64,000 bases of DNA, from positions 623,777 to 687,776 of the forward strand of contig NZ_BMZS01000001.1 of the NCBI RefSeq assembly GCF_014652915.1, written 5' to 3'. The position numbers and the translations under genes are program-made. The stretch's first letter is position 1. Each line of letters starts with the position of its first letter. The notes below the pieces were generated by a model. The model did not search any database. It was not told the DNA's origin and was given only the letters and a program-made list of their open reading frames with translations. This document shows positions 26,680-36,541 of this stretch, in pieces. The DNA comes from Thalassobaculum fulvum (GTDB lineage: Bacteria > Pseudomonadota > Alphaproteobacteria > Thalassobaculales > Thalassobaculaceae).

Positions 26680-27363
26680 CTATTCCGTTCTCGCGTCGCC
26701 GATTCTCGGCGAGGCGACCAGTTCGGCCAATGCGATCCTGACCCGGGCGAAGACGTATTTCGTCCACTCGCCGGCGATCAGGCCGAAGGTTCCGGGCCAG
26801 CGCCACCAGGCGTTCACCCGGACGTCGGCCGGCACCACCGGGAAGGGCACCAGCGCGATCTCCGGCAGCGCGTGCTCGAACTCGATCCAGGCGCGCGGCA
26901 TGTGGTAGTTCGAGGTCACCAGCACCAGCGACTTGCGGCCGGTGGCGCGTGCCCAAAGTGCGGTCTCGCGGGCGTTGCCCAGGGTGTCGGAGGCGCCGTA
27001 GCCGAGCACGATGCAGCAGTCGATGGTGGCCTGGTCGAGACTGGCGCCGACGCCCGGAACCAGATCCCGGACCCGGGCCGGATCGACCCGGTGGTCGACG
27101 CCCGAGACGAACAGCACCGGCGCCGTCCCGGCGGTCAGCAGCTCGACGCCGGCCTCCATCCGCTTGCTGCCGCCGGTCAGCACGACGATCGCGTCGGCCT
27201 GCGTCGTCGGCGGTGTGCTGTGCATCGGGATGCGGTTGGCGTAGCGCACCAGCCCGACGCTCCAGGCGACCGCCAGCGACAGCACGACCACCAGCACCGC
27301 CAGGCGGATGCCGGAGCGCGGCCGCCGGGGTTCGCGACGGAAGCGGTAGCGCCGGCGTGCCAT
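26680..27363 (-). CDS. YdcF/DUF218 family membrane-anchored protein
   Basis: A protein of 227 residues. A basic N-terminus is followed by one membrane helix (LAVLVVVLSLAVAWSVGLV). The DUF218 fold follows: ADAIVVLTGGSKRMEAGVELL, VLFVSGVDHR, NARETALWAR and SLVLVTSNYHMPRAW. DUF218 proteins such as SanA and ElyC are linked to envelope integrity. The gene begins 3 bp after the ftsX stop, so it shares a transcript with ftsEX. Confidence 0.87.
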   Translation of the reverse strand: MARRRYRFRREPRRPRSGIRLAVLVVVLSLAVAWSVGLVRYANRIPMHSTPPTTQADAIVVLTGGSKRMEAGVELLTAGTAPVLFVSGVDHRVDPARVRDLVPGVGASLDQATIDCCIVLGYGASDTLGNARETALWARATGRKSLVLVTSNYHMPRAWIEFEHALPEIALVPFPVVPADVRVNAWWRWPGTFGLIAGEWTKYVFARVRIALAELVASPRIGDARTE

Positions 27364-27366
27364 GGC

Positions 27367-28284
27367 TCAGGGCAGGCGGGCGAGCGCGACCAGGACGGAC
27401 GCCCGCGCGGTGACGGTTGCGATCAGGGCGGCGCCGACCGGCAGGGCGACCAGGGCGATCCAGTCGCGCAGGCCGAACTCGATCGACGACAGCAGCGACG
27501 CCAGCCCGGCCGGCCCGGTGCCGGATGCCGCCCGGGCGGCGGTCCACTGCAGCGCGGCCAGGGTGGCGGCCGCGAGCACGGCGCCGATCACCGCACCGAC
27601 CAGGGCCAGCCGGCCGGTGTGGCGCTGGAACTGGGCCGCGATGAACCGGTCGGGGGCGCCGATCAGGTGCAGGATCTCGATCTCGTCGCGGTGCACGCCG
27701 AGCCCGGTCCTCACCGCGAACACCACGGCGAGCACCGCCGCCAGCGACACCAGGACGATGACCACCAGGCCGGTGGCGGCGATCGAGCGGCCGATCGCCT
27801 GGGCCTCGGCCAGCCAGCGCGCGTGGTCGTCCAGCGTGGTCCCGGGCGCGGCGTTCTCCAGCCGCTCGGCGAGCGCGTCGCGGTCGAGCGGCTGGCCCGG
27901 CGAGAGCCGCACGTCGACCAGGATCGGCATCGGCAGCGTGCCGACCAGTTCGGGGCCGAGCCACGGCTCCAGCAGGGCGGCGGCGTCGGCGCCGCTCAGC
28001 GGCCGGGCGTCGGCGATGCCGGGGGTCACCCGCAGCAGCCTGAGCACGGCGTCGCGGCGCTCGCCCGCGGTCTCGCGCGAGGCCTCGGCCTGGGCGCCGA
28101 CCACCGGGGGGATCTGCACGGTCATGGTCCCGCTCAGCCGCCGGTCCCAGTCCTCGACGAAGCCCAGCGCCGTCAGCCCGCCGATCGCGGCCAGCACGGC
28201 GAGGTACACCAGCACCGCCAGCAGCCCCGGCAGGAAGCGGGTTGACGGGTCGCGCCCCAGCGCCAAGTCGTTGCGTCCCCACAT
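27367..28284 (-). CDS. ftsX: Cell division protein FtsX
   Basis: The permease-like subunit of the FtsEX complex, which controls septal peptidoglycan hydrolases. It is 305 residues from the ATG at 28284. A cytoplasmic N-tail and TM1 (LAVLVYLAVLAAIGGL) precede a large periplasmic domain, followed by three more membrane segments, with IGAPDRFIAAQFQRHTG between them as in FtsX. The start lies 17 bp after the ftsE stop. It is shorter in the N-tail than E. coli FtsX, as usual for alphaproteobacteria. Confidence 0.9.
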   Translation of the reverse strand: MWGRNDLALGRDPSTRFLPGLLAVLVYLAVLAAIGGLTALGFVEDWDRRLSGTMTVQIPPVVGAQAEASRETAGERRDAVLRLLRVTPGIADARPLSGADAAALLEPWLGPELVGTLPMPILVDVRLSPGQPLDRDALAERLENAAPGTTLDDHARWLAEAQAIGRSIAATGLVVIVLVSLAAVLAVVFAVRTGLGVHRDEIEILHLIGAPDRFIAAQFQRHTGRLALVGAVIGAVLAAATLAALQWTAARAASGTGPAGLASLLSSIEFGLRDWIALVALPVGAALIATVTARASVLVALARLP

Positions 28285-28301
28285 GGCCGGCCCCGCCCCG
28301 C

Positions 28302-29012
28302 TCAGCCCGGCCGCGCCGCGGCGCCGGCCGGCGCCGAAACGGTGGCGCCGCGCACCGTCGCACGGGTCAGGCGGGCGCCTTCGAGGTGCAGGCGCGGATG
28401 GTCGAACCGCCGGACCAGCGACTCGTTGTGGGTGGCGATCAGCACGGTGGTGCCCATCTTGTTCAGCTCCTCGAACAGGTAGAGGAGCCGGATCGCGATC
28501 CGGTCGTCGACGTTGCCGGTCGGCTCGTCGGCCAGCAGCAGGCTCGGCCGGCCGATCACCGCCCGGGCGATGGCGATGCGCTGCTGCTGGCCGCCGGACA
28601 GGGTCGCCGGCAGGGCGTCGAGATGGCCGCTGAGGCCGACCCAGGCGAGCAGCTCGGGCACGTGCTCGCGGATCAGCGCCTCGCGGGTGCCGGCGATCCT
28701 GAGCGGCAGCGCCACGTTGTCGAGCGCCGAGAGATGCGGGATCAGCCTGAAGTCCTGGAACACCACGCCGACCCGCCGGCGCATCGCCGGACGTTCCGAG
28801 CGCCGGATCTTCGAGATGTCGCGATCGAACAGGTGGACCCGGCCGGATACCGGCCTGGCTCCCAGGTACATCAGGCGCAGCAGCGTCGACTTGCCGGCGC
28901 CGCTGCCGCCGGTCAGGAAGTGGAAGCTGCCAGGCTCGAGCTCGAACGACACGTCGCGCAGGATGACGGGCCCGCCGTCGTAGCGCATGAACACGTTCTC
29001 GAAGCGGACCAC
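28302..29012 (-). CDS. ftsE: Cell division ATP-binding protein FtsE
   Basis: An ABC ATPase of 236 residues. Walker A is [12 protein letters not shown], the Q-loop is [12 protein letters not shown], the signature is [14 protein letters not shown], Walker B is [12 protein letters not shown] and the switch His is in IATHNE. The sequence [17 protein letters not shown] at the start is typical of FtsE. Translation begins with GTG at 29012 after a GAGGAG ribosome site. It forms an ftsE-ftsX-ydcF unit. The zinc-ribbon gene is divergent. Confidence 0.94.
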   Translation of the reverse strand: MVRFENVFMRYDGGPVILRDVSFELEPGSFHFLTGGSGAGKSTLLRLMYLGARPVSGRVHLFDRDISKIRRSERPAMRRRVGVVFQDFRLIPHLSALDNVALPLRIAGTREALIREHVPELLAWVGLSGHLDALPATLSGGQQQRIAIARAVIGRPSLLLADEPTGNVDDRIAIRLLYLFEELNKMGTTVLIATHNESLVRRFDHPRLHLEGARLTRATVRGATVSAPAGAAARPG

Positions 29013-29215
29013 CTGGCTCCTCGCCCCTTGCGGCTTCGGGCGCCGGCCGGCGCCGATTTCCCTTAGGCAGGCCGCATCCTGGACGAATGCGGTGGCGAAA
29101 GAAAGACGGCGGCCGCTCGGAAATCGGGCCTCGGCAGAACCGACGCGACGCGGCCATGGCGGTGCAGGGCGCCCGCGCTATACTCCGCGCCGCGGATCGG
29201 TCGACGAGGCGGCGA

Positions 29216-30022
29216 ATGCGGGTCACCTGCCCGGAATGCGAATCGAAGTTCAAGGTGCCGGATTCGGCGATCGGGACGACCGGCCGGAAGCTGCGTTGCA
29301 GCAAGTGCGGGCACCAGTGGTTCCAGGAGCCGGTGGCCGACGCGCCGCCGGCCAAGGCGAAGCCGAAGTCCAAGCCGAAACCCAAGCCCAAGGCCAGGCC
29401 GAAGCCGCCGCCGGAGCCCGAGGAGGCCTTCGAGGAGACGCCGCCGGCGGACGATTTCGAGGACGAGGGCGGGCTGCGGGCGGACGAGGACACCGCCGGC
29501 ATGGAGCCGCCGCCGCTCGGCGGGGTCTCGCGGTTCCGGGGGCCGCGGCCGCCGGAGCGGCCGAAGCTCAGGCTGCCGATCCCGCTGCTGGTGCTGGCGG
29601 CGGCGACCGTGGCGATTCCGGCCGTGCTGTTCGCCGGGCGCGACGCCTTCGTCGAGATCTGGCCGGCGAGCGCGCTCCTGTACGACACCGTCGGCCTGCA
29701 CGTGCCGGTCCCGGGCGAGGGCCTGGTCCTGCAGAACGTCTATGTCCAGCGCCGCCAGGAAGGGGCGGTGACGCTGCTGGTGGTGGCCGGCGAGATCCAC
29801 AACCCGACCGAGGGACTGCGCAGCCTGCCGGCGCTGCGCGGCACCGTGCTCGACGCGCACGGCACGGAGCTGCAGTCCTGGCTGTTCACCGCCGAGGCCC
29901 CGCAGCTGCTGCCCGGCGACACCGGCCGCTTCCAGTCCGAGCTGGCGGCGGCGTCGGACGCCGCGGCCAGGGTGCACGTGACCTTCACCAACGACCGTCC
30001 GGAGGGCGGGATCGGTTACTGA
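29216..30022 (+). CDS. Zinc-ribbon (MJ0042-like) DUF3426-type membrane protein
   Basis: A protein of 268 residues. The N-terminus is a zinc ribbon, VTCPECESKFKVPDSAIG and LRCSKCGHQWF, with two CxxC pairs. A Lys/Pro-rich and acidic low-complexity linker follows, then one membrane helix (LPIPLLVLAAATVAIPAVL). A C-terminal beta-rich domain holds VVAGEIHNPTEGLRSLPALRG, typical of DUF3426. This gene type is often found divergent from ftsE in alphaproteobacteria. The ATG at 29216 is chosen because the ribbon begins directly there. Role unknown. Confidence 0.87.
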   Translation: MRVTCPECESKFKVPDSAIGTTGRKLRCSKCGHQWFQEPVADAPPAKAKPKSKPKPKPKARPKPPPEPEEAFEETPPADDFEDEGGLRADEDTAGMEPPPLGGVSRFRGPRPPERPKLRLPIPLLVLAAATVAIPAVLFAGRDAFVEIWPASALLYDTVGLHVPVPGEGLVLQNVYVQRRQEGAVTLLVVAGEIHNPTEGLRSLPALRGTVLDAHGTELQSWLFTAEAPQLLPGDTGRFQSELAAASDAAARVHVTFTNDRPEGGIGY

Positions 30023-30056
30023 GGCCGGGGTGTCGGCCGAGCGTTCGCCGCCTCGC

Positions 30057-30180
30057 GGGTCCCGGAGCCGTTCCGCCTGCGGCGTCCGGTCCGGGATGAC
30101 GTCAGGGAGTGGGAACGTCGCTTTCCCTCCCTGACGTCATCCCGGCCGTAGCGGCACCGCCGCGGAGAGCCGGGACCCAC
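30057..30180. repeat. REP/BIME-like element, copy 4
   Basis: Inverted units GGGTCCCGG to CCGGGATGACG (30057-30101) and CGTCATCCCGG to CCGGGACCCAC (30135-30180). It lies between two convergent genes, the zinc-ribbon gene and the TIGR02302-type gene, where it could serve as a bidirectional end structure. Confidence 0.82.
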
Positions 30181-30194
30181 GGCGCGACGAGGCT

Positions 30195-32889
30195 TCAGAA
30201 CCGCTTCAGCAGGCGCTCGATGTAGTCGAGTTCGAGTTCCGGGCGGCTGCGGTCGCCGGAGCGCTTGCGCAGCTCGTCGAAAATCCGCCGGGCGCGCTGC
30301 AGGTCGCTCTCGGCCGGAACCTCGACGCCGCTCTCGTCGACCGCGTAGCCCTGGTTCGGGCGGTCGCGCAGCGGGTCCTGGCGGCGGTCGCCCTCGGACT
30401 GGCCCTGGGCGTTCGGGTCGGGGGCCGCGCCGCCGTTCGCCTGCTGGTTCTGCCGCATCGCCTCGGACAGCGCCTGGGCGCCGTCCTGCAGGCGTTCGAC
30501 CGCGTCGCCCTGCGGGCCGACCGCCTCGCCCGGCTGGGCCCGGCCGAGGGCGTCGGTGGCGTCCTTCATGGCGCGCTCGGCCTCGCCGAACGGCTGCGGG
30601 ATCTGGCCGAGGCCTTCGCCCAGCTTGCGCATGAACTCGCCGAGCTGGCGGCGCAGCTGCTCCTGCATGCGGGCCAGCGCCTCCGGCGTGGCGTCGTTGC
30701 CGGTGCCGGGCTGGCCGCGCCGGCCGCCGCGGTCGGCGTCGCGCGGCTGGCCGTCACCCATTTGGCCCTGCTCGCCCGGCCGCTGGCCGGGGCGCATGCC
30801 GCGGCCGTCGCGCGGCTGGCCGGGCATCTGCCCCATCTGGCCCATGTCGCGGCCGTCGCGCGGCGAGCCTTCCTGGTGCTGCTTGTAGGTCTGGTCCATC
30901 AGCTGCTGCTGGCGCTCGGCGAGCTCCTGCAGCTGGCGCATCATCTCCTGCGCCGCCAGCTGCTCCGGCGACATCATCTGCGGCCGGCCGGCCCGCAGGT
31001 TCTCCATCATCTCGCGCAGCTGCGACAGCAGCTGGCGGGCGGCGTCCTTGGCACCCGCCTTCATCATCTCGCGGGCCCGCTCGAGCATGTCCATCAGGTC
31101 CTGGCGCTCGACCATCTGGCTCGGGTCGATCTCCTGTGCCTGCTGCTGGTCGCCGTTCTGCAGCTGCTGCTGCATCTGCTCCATCATCGCCTGCAGGTAC
31201 TTGTCGATCGCCTGCTTCAGCTCGTCCATCAGGCGCTCGAGTTCCTGCTGGTCCGGGTTGTCCTGGGCCAACAGGTCCATCAGCCGGCGCTCGAGCTCGC
31301 GCAGCTCGCGCTCGGCCAGCGACATCTCGCCGTCCTCGACCCGGAGCGCGATGTCCCAGAGCAGCGACTGCACCTCGGCGATCATCGCCGGCGCGAGGTC
31401 GTTCATGACCAGCCGGCCGGCGGCCAGCCGCAGGCCGAGGAAGGTGACCACGTCGTCGAAGTAGTGCTGCGGCCGGGCCGCCAGCGACATCAGCACCTCG
31501 GCGATGTCGGTCTTCTCCCGCGGCTCGGTGATCAGGCGCTTGCGCTGCTGGATGATCGCCCGGGCGACCGGGTGGTTGAACAGGCGTTCCGGCAGGATCA
31601 GCTTGACCGGCTCGCTGTGGCCCTCCTGGCCGGCCTCGTCGCGGGCCACCAGCGTCATCTCCACCGGCTGGCCCGCCCAGGGATGCGGCGTCAGGTCGTG
31701 GAAGTCCTTGGCGTCGGCCGCCTCGAGCCCGTTGCCGGGCAGCGCCATCGCCAGCACGACCGGGTCCTCGGCGGTCGGCTCGCCGGTCGACTCGAGGCGC
31801 CGGATGCGGGCCTCGACGCCGGCCAGGCCGTAGTCGTCGCTGGCGTTGTAGTGGACCATCAGGGCGGCACGCTCGGTCGGCTGCGGTGGCTCGGCGAAGC
31901 TCACGGTCGGCTTCAGGTCCGGCAGCACGTTGATGGTCCAGGCGGCCAGCTCGTCGCCGGCCTGGCGGATCGCCAGCGCGGTGCCTTCGGTGATCGCGGT
32001 CTCGATCTGGTAGGCCTTCTCGGCGACCCGCTCGAACGGCCGGGCGGTCTCGCCGCCCCTGGTCGCCAGCGCCAGGTTCGGCACGGCGTCGCCGCCGTTG
32101 ACCCGGGCCAGCAGGGTCGCGCCGGTCGGCACCGCCAGCCGTCTCGGCACACTGTCGGCCGCCGCCGCAGCCACCGGCCCGTCGGCCTGGCCGGCGCGGG
32201 CCAGCAGCATCGGCGGCCGGCCGGTATAGGCCGGCGGGTTGATCCAGACGTCGAGGGTCGGGGGCGGGGTCTCGGCGAGCGGGCTCAGGGTCGGCTGGAA
32301 CGCCTCGGCCAGGCGGCCGAACGGATCGGTCGCGGCGACCGCCAGCCCGGCCACCAGGACGAGACCGACGACGGTGCGGGCCCCGAACGGGTCGAGGCGC
32401 GCCATCGCCGGCTCCGGCGCCCGTACCCGCAGGTCCGACAGGCGGTCGGATTGGCGCCGGCGATGGGCCTCCCACAGCGCCTGCGCCATCGGGTCCTGGC
32501 CGGCGGCCAGCCGGTCGCCCAGGCTGGACACCGGGCGGTGCGCCAGCTCGCTGTCGCGCTCCAGCCGACGGGCCGCGTCGGCATCGGCGGCCGGCTGGTA
32601 CGGCGGCCGCCCGCCACGCCACGATCCCGCGGCGGGCGGTCCACAGGATGGCGACCGCGAAGCCGGCCAGCAGGGCCAGGTGGCCCCAGCCGCCGGTCGC
32701 CTCGCCGATGGCCGAGGGGGCGCCCAGCAGCGCCAGTCCGAGGAATGCCGCGATCAGGGTCAGCGGGACCCAGACCGACGGCCACAGCCGCTCCCAGGCG
32801 ACGACCGCGCGCGCGAGTGCCAGCTTGCGGGCAACGCGGTTGGAGGGGCGGGGCGGCGTCCGGTCGGACGGGACCTCGGTGGGGCGCAC
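30195..32889 (-). CDS. TIGR02302-type (DUF4175) large envelope protein with apparent frameshift
   Basis: The gene is read in two frames. The first starts with GTG at 32889 after GGAG and encodes a basic N-terminus and two membrane helices, ending in ILWTARRGIVAWRA. The second carries on from about 32600 with DADAARRLERDSELAHRP, a third membrane helix, a beta-rich region and a Gln/Met-rich coiled-coil C-terminus. A one-base excess between about 32635 and 32600 breaks the frame. Neither frame hits a stop at once. It may be a sequencing error, or a true mutation; no slippery heptamer is seen. The intact product would be close to 900 residues. Function unknown. Confidence 0.8.
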
Positions 32890-33070
32890 GGCAGCACTCC
32901 GCAAACGGCGGTGGGCGACCGAACACCGCCGGGTCAGCCCCCTTTCACGGCTGCGTCGAGCGGTCGCGACTGCCTACAGTGTCGGGTGCCGCCCGGCCAC
33001 GGTCAAGGGCCGGGCGGGCCGCCCATCGGCCGTCCGGCGGTGCCCGGTGCCCCGCTACCGCGCCTTCCGG

Positions 33071-34333
33071 TCAGCGTCCGATCCAGTCCGGCACCCGGTC
33101 CAGGCCGATCAGCGCCTCGACCGGCTGGCGCGGCCGGATCACCGCCCAGCGGTCGCCGTCGACCAGCACTTCCGGCGCCAGCGGCCGGGCGTTGTAGGTC
33201 GAGGACATCACCGCCCCGTAGGCGCCGGCGTCGCGCACCGCCAGCAGCTCGCCGGCCTCGACCGCCGGCAGCGGCCGGTCCTTGGCCAGGTAGTCGCCGG
33301 ACTCGCAGATCGGCCCGACCACGTCGGCCGGCCCGGCATCCGGCCGGTCGCAACCGGTCACCGGCTGGATCCGGTGATAGCCGTCGTAAAGGGTCGGGCG
33401 GATCAGGTCGTTCATGGCGGCGTCGACCACCACGTGCCGCTTGGTGACGCCCTGCTTGACCAGGATCACCCGGGCCAGCAGCACGCCGGCGGCGCCGACC
33501 AGCCAGCGCCCGGGCTCGACCGCCAGCTCCAGTCCGAGGTCGCCGAGTTCTTCCCGGATTATCGCGGCCAGTGCCTGCGGGTCCGGTCCTTCCTGGCCGT
33601 GGTAGCCGATGCCGAGCCCGCCGCCGAGGTCGAGCTGGGTCAGGCCGTAGCCTTCGGCGCGCAGGGCCAGGGCCATCTCGCGCAGCCGGACATAGGTCTG
33701 GCGGTACGGTTCCAGGTCGAGCAGCTGCGAGCCGATATGGGCCGACAGGGCGACCGCCTCGACCCCGTCCAGCTCGGCGGCGCGGGCGAAGAACACCGGT
33801 GCCCGCTCGATCGGCACGCCGAACTTGTTCTCGGCCTTGCCGGTGGTGATCTTGGCGTGGGTCTTGGCGTCGACGTCAGGGTTCACCCGAAGGCCGACCC
33901 GCGCGGTCGCGCCCTTGGAGCGCGCGACCTCGGCCAGCATCTCCAGTTCCGGCTCGGACTCGATGTTGAACAGGTGGATGCCGGCGTCGAGCGCGGCCGC
34001 CATCTCCTCGCGGGTCTTGCCGACCCCGGCGAACACGATCCGGTCGGCCGGCACGCCGGCGGCGAGCGCCCGCGCCAGCTCGCCGCCCGACACCACGTCG
34101 GCGCCGGCGCCCATCTCGCGCAGCAGCGAGATCACCGCCTGGTTGCTGTTGGCCTTGACCGCGTAGTGGATCGCGGCACCGACCGGCGCCAGGGCGTCGG
34201 AGAGTGCACGGTAGCGCGCCCGGATGGCGCCGGCGGAGTACACGAACACCGGCGTGCCGACCTGCTCGGCGATGGTCGTGAGCGGCACGTTCTCGACGGC
34301 GAGTGCCCCGTCGCGGATCTCGAAGCCCTGCAT
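33071..34333 (-). CDS. lysA: Diaminopimelate decarboxylase
   Basis: A fold-type III PLP enzyme of 420 residues that makes lysine from meso-diaminopimelate. The PLP lysine is Lys60 in HYAVKANSN. Others are ALSAHIGSQLLD, LDLGGGLGIGYHG (phosphate loop), VEPGRWLVG, VGPICESGDYLAKDR (active-site Cys-Glu from the other subunit) and SSTYNARPLAPEVLV. The length is standard. It follows the small lptM gene by 42 bp, in the argH-lptM-lysA order known from alphaproteobacteria. Confidence 0.96.
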   Translation of the reverse strand: MQGFEIRDGALAVENVPLTTIAEQVGTPVFVYSAGAIRARYRALSDALAPVGAAIHYAVKANSNQAVISLLREMGAGADVVSGGELARALAAGVPADRIVFAGVGKTREEMAAALDAGIHLFNIESEPELEMLAEVARSKGATARVGLRVNPDVDAKTHAKITTGKAENKFGVPIERAPVFFARAAELDGVEAVALSAHIGSQLLDLEPYRQTYVRLREMALALRAEGYGLTQLDLGGGLGIGYHGQEGPDPQALAAIIREELGDLGLELAVEPGRWLVGAAGVLLARVILVKQGVTKRHVVVDAAMNDLIRPTLYDGYHRIQPVTGCDRPDAGPADVVGPICESGDYLAKDRPLPAVEAGELLAVRDAGAYGAVMSSTYNARPLAPEVLVDGDRWAVIRPRQPVEALIGLDRVPDWIGR

Positions 34334-34375
34334 GCTGGTCCCCGTCGGTGAGGGTTGGGCGGTTGGTCGGCGGGA

Positions 34376-34513
34376 TTAGTTGGCGGGATAGGAGCGCGGA
34401 TAGGTCGACGGCTTGCCGGCCGGCGGCTCCAGCTGTCCGCGTTTCCCGCAGCCGATCGGGCCGGCCAGCGCCAGCGCCGCCAGCACCGCGGTCATCACCA
34501 GTACCCGGGTCAC
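34376..34513 (-). CDS. lptM: LptM-like small lipoprotein
   Basis: A tiny gene of 45 codons from the GTG at 34513, which overlaps the argH stop (GTGA). A short hydrophobic signal ([16 protein letters not shown]) leads to a lipidated Cys, then [15 protein letters not shown] and a Tyr/Pro-rich end. Cys-Gly followed by a basic and Pro-rich stretch is the LptM (YifL) pattern, a partner of the LPS translocon. The lipobox is not ideal (Pro at -3). Position between argH and lysA matches the usual neighbourhood. Confidence 0.78.
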   Translation of the reverse strand: MTRVLVMTAVLAALALAGPIGCGKRGQLEPPAGKPSTYPRSYPAN

Positions 34514-35943
34514 GACCCGCCCCCGTCCAGGAACCGCCGGCGGGCCTCGGCGACCTGCTCGCGGACCCGCTCCGGCGCGGTGCCGCCGTAGCTGGTGCGG
34601 GCGTTCACCGAGGCCTCGACCGAGACCACCTGGTAGATCCGCTCGTCGAGCGCCGGGTGTGCCGCCTGCATGACGTCGAGCGGCAGGTCGGCGAGGCCGC
34701 AGCCGCGGGTCTCGGCCTCCTTGACCAGCCGGCCGGCGACGTGGTGGGCGTCGCGGAACGGCAGGCCGGCCTCGCGCACCAGCCAGTCGGCGAGGTCGGT
34801 CGCGGTCGGGAAGCCGGCCTCGACGGCGCGCCGCATGGCCGCCGGATTGGCCTCCATGTCGGCGATCATGCCGGTCATGGCGGCGATGCAGAGGCCGAGG
34901 GTGTCGATCGCGTCGAACACCGGCTCCTTGTCCTCCTGCATGTCCTTGCTGTAGGCCAGCGGCAGGCCCTTCATGACCAGCGACAGCGCGGTGAAGGCGC
35001 CCAGCACCCGGCCGGCCTTGCCGCGCACCAGCTCGGCGGCGTCGGGGTTGCGCTTCTGCGGCATGATCGAGCTGCCGCTCGAGAACCCGTCGGACAGCCG
35101 GACGAACCGGAACTGCGCGGTGGTCCACAGCACCAGCTCCTCGGCGAGCCGCGACATGTGGACGGCGCAGATGCCGGCGGCGGCGATCAGCTCCATCGCG
35201 TAGTCGCGGTCCGACACCGAGTCCAGCGAGTTCGCCGTCGGCCGGTCGAAGCCGAGGGCCGAGGCGGTGCGGAAGCGGTCGATCGGGTACGGCGTGCCGG
35301 CCAGCGCCGCCGAGCCGAGCGGGCTCTCGTTGAGGCGGCGGCGGCAGTCGGCGAGGCGGCCGCGGTCGCGCCCGAACATCTCGACATAGGCCAGCATGTG
35401 GTGGCCGAAGGTGATCGGCTGCGCCACCTGCAGGTGGGTGAAGCCGGGCATCACGGCGTCGGCGTGCCGCTCGGCCTGGTCGATCAGCGCGGCCTGCAGC
35501 GCCTTCAGTTCGACCTCCAGGTCGTCGATGGCGCCGCGGCACCACAGCTTCATGTCGAGCGCGACCTGGTCGTTGCGCGAGCGGGCGGTGTGCAGCCGGC
35601 CGGCCGGCTCGCCGACGACCTCGCGCAGGCGCGACTCCACGTTCATGTGGATGTCCTCGAGCGCGCGCGAGAATTTGAACCGCCCGGACTCGATTTCGCC
35701 CCAAATCTCATCTAGACCCTTGGCGATGGCGGCGCCGTCCGCGGCCGAGACGATGCCCTGGGCCACCAGCATCTCGGCATGCGCCTTCGAGCCCTGGATG
35801 TCCTCCCGCCAGAATCGTCGGTCGAAGTCGATGGACGGGTTGATGCGCTCCATCACCTCAGCGGGACCGGACGCGAAGCGCCCGCCCCAGAGTTCGTTCG
35901 TCCGGCTTTCGGGTTGGCTAGCGGCGGGAGATTGATCGGTCAT
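34510..35943 (-). CDS. argH: Argininosuccinate lyase
   Basis: It cleaves argininosuccinate to arginine and fumarate; about 477 residues from the ATG at 35943. Motifs are [42 protein letters not shown], the signature [16 protein letters not shown] and [17 protein letters not shown] second ATG at 35964 would add seven residues. With the start at 35943 its start codon overlaps that of the divergent tlpA gene in CATG, so promoters for each must lie inside the other coding region. Confidence 0.96.
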   Translation of the reverse strand: MTDQSPAASQPESRTNELWGGRFASGPAEVMERINPSIDFDRRFWREDIQGSKAHAEMLVAQGIVSAADGAAIAKGLDEIWGEIESGRFKFSRALEDIHMNVESRLREVVGEPAGRLHTARSRNDQVALDMKLWCRGAIDDLEVELKALQAALIDQAERHADAVMPGFTHLQVAQPITFGHHMLAYVEMFGRDRGRLADCRRRLNESPLGSAALAGTPYPIDRFRTASALGFDRPTANSLDSVSDRDYAMELIAAAGICAVHMSRLAEELVLWTTAQFRFVRLSDGFSSGSSIMPQKRNPDAAELVRGKAGRVLGAFTALSLVMKGLPLAYSKDMQEDKEPVFDAIDTLGLCIAAMTGMIADMEANPAAMRRAVEAGFPTATDLADWLVREAGLPFRDAHHVAGRLVKEAETRGCGLADLPLDVMQAAHPALDERIYQVVSVEASVNARTSYGGTAPERVREQVAEARRRFLDGGGS

Positions 35944-36541
35944 GACGGGTTCCGGTTGGCGCATCGCTCGATCCCCGTGGCGCCTCGGCCTGACGGCCGC
36001 GCTGGTCGCCGCGGTGCTCGCGGGCGCGGTGGTGGCCGTGGGAGCGGCCGGCGGCCCGCCGCCCCTGACCGGGGGCTATGGCGCCTACGAACCGCTCGCC
36101 GAGCCGAAACCCGCCCCGAGCACCGCTTTCCTAGACCCGGACGGCCGGCCCATCAAGCTCGACGCGTACCGCGGCCGGCTGGTTCTGCTGAATCTCTGGG
36201 CCACCTGGTGCGCGCCCTGCGTCAAGGAACTGCCGTCGCTCGATCGCCTGCAGGCCGCGCTCGGCGGCGAGCGGTTCCAGGTGCTGCTGGTCTCGGTCGA
36301 TCGCAAGGGGCTCGACGTGGCCGCCCCGTTCCTGGAGCGCCTCGGCATCGCGACCCTGCGCACCGCCGCCGATCCGAAGTCCGAGCTGGCGCGGGCGTTC
36401 GGAACCTCGGGGCTGCCGACCTCGGTGCTGATCGACGCCGAGGGCCGGGTCGTCGGCCGTATGCTCGGCGATGCCGAATGGGACTCGCCCGAGGCCAAGG
36501 CCCTGATCCTGCACTATCTCGACAAACCGGAGGCGACGTGA
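35942..36541 (+). CDS. TlpA-like thiol:disulfide interchange protein
   Basis: A membrane-anchored periplasmic thioredoxin-fold protein of 199 residues. An N-terminal helix ([20 protein letters not shown]) serves as anchor. The redox motif is [19 protein letters not shown] (WCAPC) and the cis-Pro loop is [14 protein letters not shown]. TlpA-type proteins reduce disulfides, for example in cytochrome oxidase maturation. It is divergent from argH with overlapping start codons. Its stop overlaps the next start (TGATG), coupling it to a TAXI protein. Confidence 0.9.
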   Translation: MTGSGWRIARSPWRLGLTAALVAAVLAGAVVAVGAAGGPPPLTGGYGAYEPLAEPKPAPSTAFLDPDGRPIKLDAYRGRLVLLNLWATWCAPCVKELPSLDRLQAALGGERFQVLLVSVDRKGLDVAAPFLERLGIATLRTAADPKSELARAFGTSGLPTSVLIDAEGRVVGRMLGDAEWDSPEAKALILHYLDKPEAT

